From DASUKL01 sp036278755 (GTDB lineage: Bacteria; Chloroflexota; Limnocylindria; Limnocylindrales; CSP1-4), in contig DASUKL010000025.1 of assembly GCA_036278755.1 (NCBI GenBank), forward strand, positions 1 through 26,407: a stretch of 26,407 nucleotides of DNA, in the 5' to 3' direction. Position 1 is the first letter of the stretch; every line of letters starts with the position of its first letter. The notes under the pieces were generated by a model. That model was not told the DNA's origin. It did not search any database and worked only from the letters and a program-made list of their open reading frames with translations. Made by a program: the position numbers and the translations under genes. Below, in pieces: positions 8,218-15,725 of the stretch.

Positions 8218-8855
8218 GCCTCGCCCGCGACGAGCGGGCAGCGGCCCGTCCGAGCGCGGCCCGCCTCGACGCCTGGCTGGCCGAACTCGACCTGATCCCC
8301 CAGGGCGGGGCCGAGCGGGAGGGCGTCGTGAGCCGCGACATCGTCCTCGACGGCCGCTCGCGTCGTGACATCCGGATGACCATCATCCTCGACCCCGGCC
8401 TGGGCTGCCTCATCTGGGTCCACTACGCCCCGCCCCTCGCCGACGGGTTTCGCAAGACCTACCAACGCCTCCTCCACTGGAACGACGAGCTGCCCTTCGT
8501 GAAGTTCGGCCTGGCCGACGAGGAACGCATCACCCTCAGCGCGGAGCTGCCGCCGGCCGGCCTCGGAGCGCCGGCCCTGGGACTGGCCCTGGCCCGTCTG
8601 GTGGCCGTCTGCGACCTGCTCGCCGACGCCTCGGCCGAGTGGGTCTGGCCGCACGGTCAGGCCCGCCCGGAACCCGGTCCGCCCTCGTCCCTGCTGGCCC
8701 GCTTCGCCGCCGAGCTGACCGAGTTGGCGCCGCCCGAGCCTGGAGACGAGTCTGAGCCTGGAGCAGAGCCCGAGCCTGGAGCCGAGCCCGACCCTGGAGC
8801 CGAGCCCGACCCCGAAGCCGGCGCAGCCGAGGCCGAAGCCGAGCCCCAGCCGTGA
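8214..8855 (+). CDS. YbjN domain-containing protein with acidic Pro-rich repeat tail
   Basis: Probable small soluble protein with a YbjN/type III chaperone-like fold (about 15-150). It shows the pattern LLHWNDELPFVKFGL followed by ERITLSAELP, typical of YbjN family members. The family's role is poorly defined (stress and motility effects are reported in enterobacteria), so no function is assigned. The only plausible start is the TTG at 8214, whose last two bases are the first two of the GlgC stop (TTGA), implying coupling. The C-terminus (about 178-213) carries four six-residue units of the type EPxPGA. The gene ends in a GTGA overlap with the metalloprotease gene. The tail may be a flexible linker or binding segment; that is inference. 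Confidence 0.7.
   Translation: MSLARDERAAARPSAARLDAWLAELDLIPQGGAEREGVVSRDIVLDGRSRRDIRMTIILDPGLGCLIWVHYAPPLADGFRKTYQRLLHWNDELPFVKFGLADEERITLSAELPPAGLGAPALGLALARLVAVCDLLADASAEWVWPHGQARPEPGPPSSLLARFAAELTELAPPEPGDESEPGAEPEPGAEPDPGAEPDPEAGAAEAEAEPQP
8748..8819 (+). repeat. Four 18-bp tandem repeats encoding EPxPGA units
   Basis: Copies at 8748-8765, 8766-8783, 8784-8801 and 8802-8819 follow the pattern GAGnCnGAnCCnGnAGCn. They lie in frame at the end of the YbjN-like gene. Variation is mostly synonymous or Glu/Asp, so the peptide repeat appears to be kept. Copy number could vary by slippage. Confidence 0.8.
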
Positions 8856-10978
8856 GGCGCGCGCTGACGACCGGCGCCCTGGCCCTGACCCTGGCCGGAG
8901 GCCTGGTCCTGACCTCGCCCCTGGCCGGCCCGGCCGCGACGCCGGTCGCGGCTGCCGCGAGCGCCGACTCGTACGTCACCGGCAACAGCACCTACGATCT
9001 CGATCCGACCGCTCGGGTCGTGCGCGTGAGCGCGGCCATGACCTTCGAGGACACCAAGGCCGATAGCGACACCATCCGCTACTACTTCACCGGCTACCGC
9101 ATGGGCATCCAGAAGGAGGCCCAGCACGTGGCCGTGACGAGCGGCGGCAAGAGCCTCTCGATCGCCCTCAGCCCGGCCACCGACGCCAAGAGTGGGGCCG
9201 CTTACCAGGTCCTCGACGTCAAGTTCGGGACGCGGATCAGCCACGGCCACACCGAGCACTTCACGGTCACCTACGAGCTGCCCGACGGCGGCCCCCGCAC
9301 CAGTGGTCTCATCCGGATCGGCCCGGCCGTGGCGGCCTTCTATGCCTGGTCCTACGGCGCCGACGAAGCCAGCGTGACCGTCCATCTGCCGGCCGGCTTC
9401 GAGCCCACCGTCGAGGGCGGTCCGCTGACCCGGAGCCAGGCCGCCGACGGCTCCACCACGCTCGCCGCCAGCCACGTCAAGGACCCCGCCAGCTGGGCGG
9501 CCTGGGTCACCGCCGAGCGACCGTCCGGCCTCGGCTCGGTGCGCCTCGAGGTGCCCATCGAAGGCCAGCCGGAGACCGTCGAGATCCGCTCCTTCCCCGA
9601 GGATGAGGTCTGGCTCGACGCCGTCCGACAGCGGCTCAGCAGCGCCCTGCCCACCCTGGGCACGCTCATCGGGCTGCCCTGGCCGGCCAGCGGCCCGCTC
9701 GTGGTCAGCGAGGCCTATGCCCCGCTGCTGGGCGGCTACGCCGGGCTCTACCAGCAGGCCGACGCGGCCGGCCGGCCGGACAGCATCCGTATCACCGAGG
9801 ATCCGGACCCCCTGGTCATCGTCCACGAGGCCTCCCACGCCTGGTTCAACGGGAACCTCTTCGACGGGCGCTGGATCGCCGAAGGCCTGGCCGACGAGTA
9901 CGCCTCGCGGACCCTGGCCGCGGAGGGTGAGACCGGCTTCGACCCCGAACAGGTCAGCCATTCGGACCCGGCCGCCTTCCCGCTCGAAGCCTGGCCCCCG
10001 CCCGGGCCGATCACCGATCCCCAGAGTGCAGCCGCCGAGCGCTACGGCTACAACGCGGCCTGGACGGTGATCCGCAGCCTGGTGACCGAGATCGGTGAGC
10101 AGCGCATGGCGGCCGTGCTGCAGGCCGCCCGAGCTCGGACCATCCCCTACGTCGGGCGGCCCGCGGCCGAGTCCTACGTCCGGGGCGGGGGTGTGCCCGA
10201 CTGGCACGTCCTGCTCGACCTTCTCGAGCAGGTCGGCGGCTCGCATGCCGCCGAGGGCCTCTTCCGGACCTGGGTGGTCGGCCCGGCCCAGGCGACGGCC
10301 CTGGCGGACCACAGCGTGGCCATCGAGGCCTACGCCAAGCTGCTCCAGGACGGGCAGGGCTGGCTGCCTGGGATCTACGTCCGGAAGTCTATGGCCGCCT
10401 GGGACTTCGCGACGGCCCAGCGAGCGATGGCCGAGGCCGAAGCCGTCCTGGCCGTGCGCGATCGCGTCACCAGCTTGGCCGAGGAGCTCCACTTGCGACC
10501 CACCGGCGCGCTGCGGGAGACCTACGAGTCGGCGGCGACCAGCCTGGCCGGGGCGCAGGCCATGGCCGAGGACGAGCTCTCCGCCCTGCAGGCCATCGGC
10601 CAGGCGCGCCGGGCCGTGGCGGAGCCGCGGGACATCCTGACCACCGTAGGCTTGCTCGACGCCCAGCCCCAGGCCGCCCTCGACGAGGCCGCGGCGGCCT
10701 TCGAGGCCGGCCACCTGGCTGAAGCGCGCTTGGCCGCGGCCCGGGCCGAGGAGGTCGTGGCTGCGGCCCCGGCGCTCGGCCGCCAGCGCCTGCTCTGGCT
10801 CGCGGCCGGGCTCGTCGCCCTGCTCCTCCTGGCCGCCCTGGCGGCCCTCCTCGTGCGCCACAGGTGGGCTCGGACCCGGGCCGCGGTCCGAGCCACTGGT
10901 ACACTCCCCGCCAGCCACGCCGCACGCCCACAGGCGACGCGCGCCGAGGATCGCCCCGGGCACCGCGAGGGCCCATAA
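8852..10978 (+). CDS. Secreted, C-terminally membrane-anchored M1-like (gluzincin) metalloprotease
   Basis: 708-residue protein with a signal peptide (about 1-38), a beta-rich N-terminal region, a gluzincin-like catalytic helix pair, and a helical C-terminal region (about 510-640). A single membrane segment (about 650-672) with a short basic cytoplasmic tail ends it. The zinc motif is HEASHAWFNG (H325, E326, H329), followed by WIAEGLADEY with E344 as the likely third ligand. That is HEXXH-X14-E, four residues shorter than the X18 spacing of typical M1 aminopeptidases. No GAMEN exopeptidase motif was spotted, so endoprotease or non-aminopeptidase action is possible. The GTG overlaps the YbjN-like stop. 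The link with glgC is positional only. A promoter for the next gene lies inside its 3' end. Confidence 0.75.
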   Translation: MRRALTTGALALTLAGGLVLTSPLAGPAATPVAAAASADSYVTGNSTYDLDPTARVVRVSAAMTFEDTKADSDTIRYYFTGYRMGIQKEAQHVAVTSGGKSLSIALSPATDAKSGAAYQVLDVKFGTRISHGHTEHFTVTYELPDGGPRTSGLIRIGPAVAAFYAWSYGADEASVTVHLPAGFEPTVEGGPLTRSQAADGSTTLAASHVKDPASWAAWVTAERPSGLGSVRLEVPIEGQPETVEIRSFPEDEVWLDAVRQRLSSALPTLGTLIGLPWPASGPLVVSEAYAPLLGGYAGLYQQADAAGRPDSIRITEDPDPLVIVHEASHAWFNGNLFDGRWIAEGLADEYASRTLAAEGETGFDPEQVSHSDPAAFPLEAWPPPGPITDPQSAAAERYGYNAAWTVIRSLVTEIGEQRMAAVLQAARARTIPYVGRPAAESYVRGGGVPDWHVLLDLLEQVGGSHAAEGLFRTWVVGPAQATALADHSVAIEAYAKLLQDGQGWLPGIYVRKSMAAWDFATAQRAMAEAEAVLAVRDRVTSLAEELHLRPTGALRETYESAATSLAGAQAMAEDELSALQAIGQARRAVAEPRDILTTVGLLDAQPQAALDEAAAAFEAGHLAEARLAAARAEEVVAAAPALGRQRLLWLAAGLVALLLLAALAALLVRHRWARTRAAVRATGTLPASHAARPQATRAEDRPGHREGP
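10897..10905 (+). promoter_or_regulatory. Extended -10 promoter inside the protease 3' end, driving pncB
   Basis: TG-G-TACACT matches an extended -10 (TGnTANNNT); the -35 region is poor. The start would be near 10912, giving a leader of about 120 nt that spans the end of the protease gene. Confidence 0.4.
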
Positions 10979-11017
10979 GGACAGGCTCCGCGCAGGTCGT
11001 GCGCCGGGTCGTGATGG

Positions 11018-11025
11018 AAGGAGGT
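11018..11025 (+). promoter_or_regulatory. Strong Shine-Dalgarno that decides the pncB start
   Basis: AAGGAGGT is a full anti-16S match placed 8 nt before the GTG at 11034. It favours that codon over the in-frame ATG at 11049. Confidence 0.7.
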
Positions 11026-11033
11026 CGGCGTCG

Positions 11034-12071
11034 GTGGACGGCGTCCGGATGCTGCGTCGGCGACCTTCGTCGGAGATCCTCTCGGGGGAGTCGGCCGACG
11101 TCTATTTCGCCCGGGCCGACGAGATCCTCGAGCGGGAGGGGCTCGACCCGCTCGTGACCATGGAGATCTTCGCCCGTCAGCCGGGCGTCCTGTGCGGCAT
11201 CGACGAGGCCAAGATCCTGCTCGCCGAAGCCCTCGAGGACGCGCCCCCCGACGAGGCCGTGGTCGAGGCGCTCGACGACGGCGACCTGACCGGGCCCAAG
11301 GAGGTCGTCCTCCGCATCCGGGCCCGCTACCGGCGCTTCGGGCTGTACGAGACGGCCATCCTGGGCATGCTGGCCCAGTCGACGGGCTGGGCCACGGCGG
11401 CCCGGGAGTGCGTCGAGGCGGCGGCGCCCCAAGCGGTCATCAGCTTCGGTGCCCGCCACGTCCATCCTGAGGTCACCGACACGCTGGACTACGCGGCCAT
11501 CGTAGGCGGCTGCGTGGGGGCCTCGACGCCGGCCGGAGCCCGCCTGGCCGGGCTCTCGCCGACGGGCACGATGCCCCACTCGCTGGTCCTCATCTTCGGC
11601 GACACGGTGCGCGCGGCGGAGGCCTTCGACCGTGACCTGGACCCGGACGTGGCGCGCATCGTCCTCGTCGACACGTTCAAGGACGAGGCCGAGGAGGCGC
11701 TCCGCGTGGCCCACGCCCTGGGCGACCGGCTCTACGGCATCCGCCTCGACACCCCTGCCGAGCGCGGTCGCGTGACGGCGGACCTGGTCAAGGAGGTCCG
11801 GGCCCGCCTCGACCTGGAGGCCTTCCAGCACGTCCGGATCATCGTCAGCGGGGGCCTGAATCCCGAGCGGATCGGGTACTTCAAGGCCGAGGGCGCGCCG
11901 GTCGACTCCTTCGCCGTGGGCTCCTACATCAGCGGGGCCAGCCCCATCGACTTCACCGGTGACCTCAAGGAGATCGACGGCCGGCCGATCGCCAAGCGCG
12001 GTCGCATCCCGGGCACGACGCCATCGGATCGCATCCAGCGGGTGGACCTGGGGGCCTGGCGCGGCAGTTGA
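11034..12071 (+). CDS. pncB: Nicotinate phosphoribosyltransferase
   Basis: Salvages nicotinate into NAD synthesis by forming nicotinate mononucleotide from PRPP. The 345-residue protein matches the short NAPRTase type rather than the longer E. coli enzyme. Visible blocks are GVLCGIDEAKILL, the FGLYETAILGMLA stretch, ISFGARHVHPEV with the active-site His region, and GGCVGASTPAGARLAG. These are followed by SPTGTMPHSLVLIFGDT, VDTFKDEAEEAL, IRLDTPAERG, IIVSGGLNPERI and the ending AKRGRIPG. The GTG at 11034 is chosen for its Shine-Dalgarno. The gene has its own promoter and is probably independent of the protease operon. Its stop is only 6 bp from the stop of the convergent Nudix gene, with no obvious terminator in between. 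Confidence 0.9.
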   Translation: MDGVRMLRRRPSSEILSGESADVYFARADEILEREGLDPLVTMEIFARQPGVLCGIDEAKILLAEALEDAPPDEAVVEALDDGDLTGPKEVVLRIRARYRRFGLYETAILGMLAQSTGWATAARECVEAAAPQAVISFGARHVHPEVTDTLDYAAIVGGCVGASTPAGARLAGLSPTGTMPHSLVLIFGDTVRAAEAFDRDLDPDVARIVLVDTFKDEAEEALRVAHALGDRLYGIRLDTPAERGRVTADLVKEVRARLDLEAFQHVRIIVSGGLNPERIGYFKAEGAPVDSFAVGSYISGASPIDFTGDLKEIDGRPIAKRGRIPGTTPSDRIQRVDLGAWRGS

Positions 12072-12077
12072 GGCCGG

Positions 12078-12650
12078 CTAGAGCTCGCCTCGCTCGGCTA
12101 GCCGGGCCAGCCACAGGATGCCGACCAGCGACTTGGCGTCCTCGATGGCCCCGGCCTCGGCCCGACGCAGGGCCTCCCGCCAGGGCAGGCGGACGAGGTC
12201 GAGCCGCTCGTCGGGCTCCGGGCCGCTGTAGTCGGCTAGGGGGCTGAGGTCCGTGGCCAGGTAGAGGGTCATCAGCTCGGAGGCGAAGCCGGGGGCCGTC
12301 CAGAAGCTGCCCAAGCGGCGCCACGTCCCGGCCGCGAAGCCGGTCTCCTCGCCCAGCTCGCGCGGGGCCGCGTCCTCCGGCGGCTCGACCGCGCCGCCGG
12401 CTTGGCGTTCGAGGGTCCCGGCCGGGATCTCGAGCAGGATGCGGCCGGCCGCGGTGCGGAACTGGCGGACCATGAGGAGGTCCTGTCCGTCCAGGGGCAG
12501 GATGGCCACAGCGCCCGGGTGGTCGACGATCTCCCGTTCGTGGAGGCCGCCCCCGGCGTCCCGGATCGTGTCGAGACGGAAGCGGATGTAGCGGCCGTCG
12601 TGGATCAGACGGCTGGCGACCGTCTCCTCCTCCAGCTCGGCATCGCTCAC
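12078..12650 (-). CDS. Nudix hydrolase (ADP-ribose pyrophosphatase-like)
   Basis: Probably hydrolyses ADP-ribose or a related nucleoside diphosphate sugar. The 190-residue protein has the ADPRase-type order: HPGAVAILPL, VRQFRTAAGRILLEIPAGTLE, then the Nudix helix RELGEETGF with the upstream Glu at the right distance (EX7REUXEEXGU). The first glycine of the classic box is Val at its expected place, with GG three to four residues before the Glu, so the loop before the helix differs. The frame is open far upstream to 13421, but that part has no recognisable protein. The GTG at 12650 gives the usual family length and lies 6 nt after a TATACT box. Being next to the NAD-salvage gene suggests a shared NAD/ADP-ribose theme (inference). 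Confidence 0.85.
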   Translation of the reverse strand: MSDAELEEETVASRLIHDGRYIRFRLDTIRDAGGGLHEREIVDHPGAVAILPLDGQDLLMVRQFRTAAGRILLEIPAGTLERQAGGAVEPPEDAAPRELGEETGFAAGTWRRLGSFWTAPGFASELMTLYLATDLSPLADYSGPEPDERLDLVRLPWREALRRAEAGAIEDAKSLVGILWLARLAERGEL

Positions 12651-12656
12651 CTCCCG

Positions 12657-12662
12657 AGTATA
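12657..12662 (-). promoter_or_regulatory. -10 box of the Nudix gene, leaderless arrangement
   Basis: On the minus strand TATACT ends 6 nt before the GTG at 12650, so the transcript should begin at the start codon. No convincing -35 is seen. Confidence 0.45.
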
Positions 12663-12714
12663 GGTGGCCCGGAAGTCCTGGCCTCCGGGCGGGGGTCCTG
12701 GTACGAAGGTCTCA

Positions 12715-12743
12715 TTGAGGCACGCGAGGGTCCTCCCTAGCAT
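12715..12743 (+). promoter_or_regulatory. Promoter of the 27-residue peptide gene
   Basis: TTGAGG (12715-12720), exactly 17 bp, then TAGCAT (12738-12743). Start predicted near 12750, about 75 nt before the small ORF. It is divergent from the Nudix promoter. Confidence 0.6.
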
Positions 12744-12825
12744 CGAGGCGAGGTCGGTCCCAGGCGACGGAGCCGGCCCTTGCCGGGACGAAGGGACCGT
12801 TGTCGCCCGGTCCAGGAGACAGCGC

Positions 12826-12909
12826 ATGGACAAGCTCAAGGGATTGGCCGGATGGGCCACCAAGGCCATGCCGGCCCTCGTGCTGGCGATCTGGCTCTGG
12901 CGCTGGTAA
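12826..12909 (+). CDS. Small Trp-rich membrane peptide, 27 residues, unknown function
   Basis: The ATG has an AGGAGA Shine-Dalgarno (12814-12819) 6 nt upstream, a sigma70-type promoter about 80 bp upstream, and a strong hairpin downstream, so it looks like a complete transcription unit. The peptide starts MDKLKGLAGW and ends AIWLWRW. It has a basic amphipathic first half and a hydrophobic second half with three of its four Trp among the last five residues, as expected for a short membrane-interface or single-pass peptide. I recognise no family. Hydrophobic peptides of this size include type I toxins and small regulatory subunits, but no antisense RNA promoter was identified and no partner is evident. 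It could also be a leader peptide for something downstream, although no gene follows in this orientation. Confidence 0.55.
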   Translation: MDKLKGLAGWATKAMPALVLAIWLWRW

Positions 12910-12959
12910 CAGCCAGCTAACGGCCGGGCCCGGCCCGGCCACCACATCCGGGGGATCCA

Positions 12960-12989
12960 GACGCGGCGCACCGACAGGCGCGCCGCGTC
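12960..12989 (+). terminator. Hairpin closing the small-peptide transcription unit
   Basis: A perfect 10-bp stem (12960-12969 with 12980-12989) encloses a 10-nt loop, 50 nt after the peptide stop. The following TCGTCGTGT is only weakly T-rich. A second GC palindrome (GGCCGGGCCCGGCC, 12922-12935) lies between. Confidence 0.5.
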
Positions 12990-13067
12990 GTCGTGTCCGG
13001 CGCCTGCCGCGCTCCGTGGTCGTCTCCGACTCGCACTGAAGGGCGTCGTGTCCGGCGCCTGCCGCGC
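12989..13067 (+). repeat. 24-bp perfect direct repeat
   Basis: Identical 24-mers occupy 12989-13012 and 13044-13067, 55 bp apart start to start. They begin CGTCGTGTCCGG and end CCTGCCGCGC. The first copy begins on the last base of the hairpin stem above. No gene lies between them. Confidence 0.85.
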
Positions 13068-13212
13068 GCGCCTCAGCGGATCTGGCTCCCCAGCCTCGAT
13101 CCCTGGCCCCGTCGGCCCACGTCCTTGGCCAAACAATGGCGATTCCGCACCCTTATGCCCAGGCCCCTCGACGACCACGACCTCCTGGCCACCCCGGAGC
13201 CCTCCCCGAGCC

Positions 13213-13230
13213 CGAATCAGGCCTGATTCG
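13213..13230. repeat. 18-bp perfect palindrome
   Basis: CGAATCAGG followed directly by its reverse complement CCTGATTCG. It is unusually AT-rich for this sequence and has the size of a dimeric regulator site. No adjacent gene start explains it. Confidence 0.55.
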
Positions 13231-13273
13231 TGGCCATATGCTCCGCCCAGCGCGCGTCTGGCCACGATCAGGA

Positions 13274-13296
13274 CGTCTCCGGAGGATCCGGAGACG
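13274..13296. repeat. 10-bp inverted repeat with 3-nt centre
   Basis: CGTCTCCGGA (13274-13283) and TCCGGAGACG (13287-13296) flank GGA. It could be an operator or a tight RNA hairpin. Confidence 0.5.
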
Positions 13297-13312
13297 AGGA
13301 CCCGGACCCGCT

Positions 13313-13421
13313 CGGATATGACTCGACGCCGGCGACGCATTTGGCCAAGCACGGGCCCTCCGGGACCCTCCACCCCAGGCGCGCCCACGGATATGGCACG
13401 CTGGGGCGCGTGTTTGGCCAA
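13313..13421 (+). repeat. Two copies of CGGATATG-N17/19-TTTGGCCAA
   Basis: Copy one spans 13313-13348 and copy two 13388-13421, with identical outer elements and unrelated centres. A looser relative (CATATG-N18-TGGCCA) lies at 13235-13264, giving a rough 75-80 bp period. Another CTTGGCCAA is at 13124-13132. Confidence 0.45.
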
Positions 13422-13505
13422 CTCCCGCGTCAGGGGTCGGCCGGCCTCGGACGGCTCGGGTCGGGCGGCGTCCCAGGCGCGCGCTTCGGCCGGCCTGGGT
13501 GGACT

Positions 13506-13531
13506 CGAGGGCCCTGAGGGAGCGGCCCTCG
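13506..13531 (-). terminator. Hairpin after the sugar-importer ATPase gene
   Basis: CGAGGGCC (13506-13513) pairs with GGCCCTCG (13524-13531) around a 10-nt loop. On the minus strand it begins about 19 nt after the ATPase stop. No U-tract follows. Confidence 0.45.
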
Positions 13532-13549
13532 GGCGGTGTGGGCTGAGGC

Positions 13550-14704
<1,155 letters not shown>

Positions 14705-14780
14705 GCGTCACGCTCCCATGCTGCGCGGGTTCCGGGACATGCGCCTCGGGCGGGCTCGGTGAGGACCGGTCCGCGCCTCG

Positions 14781-14789
14781 ATGCTACCA
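14781..14789 (-). promoter_or_regulatory. Extended -10 promoter of the importer ATPase gene
   Basis: On the minus strand the sequence reads TGGTAGCAT, an extended -10 with the TAGCAT box used elsewhere here. The transcript would have a leader of about 70 nt. The -35 is weak. Confidence 0.45.
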
Positions 14790-14834
14790 CCGGCCCAGGG
14801 GCCGGATGGAGGGGGTCGTCAGGCATCGAGCGGC

Positions 14835-15725
14835 TCATCCCTTGACCGAGCCGCCCACGATGCCGCGGACGAAGTAGCGCTGGAGGCCGAAGAAGACGCC
14901 GAGCGGGATCGCCATCGAGATGAAGGCCGCCGCCCCGAGGAGCCAGAAGTCCTGGCCGCGGTTGCCGACGAGGTTGGCGATGAAGATCGTCAGTGGGTCG
15001 TTCGTGGGGTTCGCCGCGCCGATGTAGATGAGGGCCACCAGGAGGTCGTTCCACACGAAGAGGAACTGGAAGATGGCCAGGGCGGCGATGGCCGGCACGC
15101 TCATCGGCACGGCCAGGCGGAGGAAGGCGGTGACGGGGCTGGCCCCGTCGATGGCCGCCGACTCGAAGACCTCTCGCGGCAGCTCGCCCATGAAGTTGCG
15201 GAGGAGGTAGATGGCGAAGGGCAGGCCGTAGCCCGTATGGGCCAGCCAGACCGCGAGGAACGAGCCTTCCAGGCCCACCTGGCCGTAGATGCGGAGGATG
15301 GGGATGAAGGTCGTCTGAAGGGGCACCACGAGCAGGCCGACGACGACGACGAAGAGGATGTTCCGCCCGGGGAAGTCCATCCAGGCGAAGGCGTAGGCGG
15401 CGAAGGCAGCAACGAAGATGGGGATGATCGTGGCCGGGATCGAGATGAACAGGCTGTTGATGAAGCCCGTCCAGATGTTCGCCTGGGAGAGCACGGTAGC
15501 GTAGTTGTCGAGGGTCGCCTGCGTCGGCTCGAAGAAGAACTGCCACCAGCCGCTGTTCGTGACCACGTCGCCGGGCCGGAACGAGTTGACCAGCAGGCCG
15601 ATGGTGGGGATGAGCCAGACGACCATCAGGAAGATGACCACGACGTGGACGGGCAGGTGGCCCAGGCGGTCACGGAAGCTCGGCCGCGTCTCGGCCCGCG
15701 GAGCGCTGACGGCGATCTCGCTCAT
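14835..15725 (-). CDS. aglG: Carbohydrate ABC transporter permease, AglG/MalG-like
   Basis: Second membrane subunit (296 residues) of the importer, MalG class. Six membrane segments are visible from HVVVIFLMVVWLIPTIGLL onward. The ATPase-contact EAA loop is EVFESAAIDGASPVTAFLRL, followed by the typical FLFVWNDLLVAL. The ATG at 15725 overlaps the TGA of the first permease in an ATGA junction, so this start is secure. An open frame extends further upstream but only as an out-of-frame read of the other permease. The early loop with LVNSFRPGDVVTNSGWW is as in AglG-type proteins, which together with the binding protein suggests alpha-glucosides. The substrate assignment is by family resemblance. 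Confidence 0.9.
   Translation of the reverse strand: MSEIAVSAPRAETRPSFRDRLGHLPVHVVVIFLMVVWLIPTIGLLVNSFRPGDVVTNSGWWQFFFEPTQATLDNYATVLSQANIWTGFINSLFISIPATIIPIFVAAFAAYAFAWMDFPGRNILFVVVVGLLVVPLQTTFIPILRIYGQVGLEGSFLAVWLAHTGYGLPFAIYLLRNFMGELPREVFESAAIDGASPVTAFLRLAVPMSVPAIAALAIFQFLFVWNDLLVALIYIGAANPTNDPLTIFIANLVGNRGQDFWLLGAAAFISMAIPLGVFFGLQRYFVRGIVGGSVKG

Larger units (their letters stand above)
12910..13549. other. 640-bp region with no recognisable gene, rich in repeats and dyads
   Basis: No frame on either strand shows a known domain or a credible start with ribosome binding site. The region holds the terminator-like hairpin above, a 24-bp direct repeat, an 18-bp perfect palindrome, a 10-bp inverted repeat and repeated CGGATATG / TTTGGCCAA elements. 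The hairpin ending the sugar-importer operon is also here. It may be a regulatory or noncoding-RNA region or a decayed locus. I found no match to RNase P, tmRNA, SRP or 6S RNA features. Confidence 0.6.

Noticed and set aside
8657..10963. Long minus-strand frame opposite the protease gene
   Set aside because: Antisense shadow of a gene with a signal peptide and zinc motif; no domain in the antisense product.
12989..13067. Minimal CRISPR array
   Set aside because: Only two repeat copies and no cas genes; the repeats overlap a hairpin and lack further units.
12651..13421. Upstream extension of the Nudix reading frame to 447 residues
   Set aside because: The extra 257 residues have no family signal, cross the divergent small-peptide unit, and a -10 box sits 6 nt before the GTG at 12650.
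12910..13549. Known structural RNA (RNase P, tmRNA, SRP, 6S) in the gene-free region
   Set aside because: None of the conserved core sequences of these RNAs was seen.
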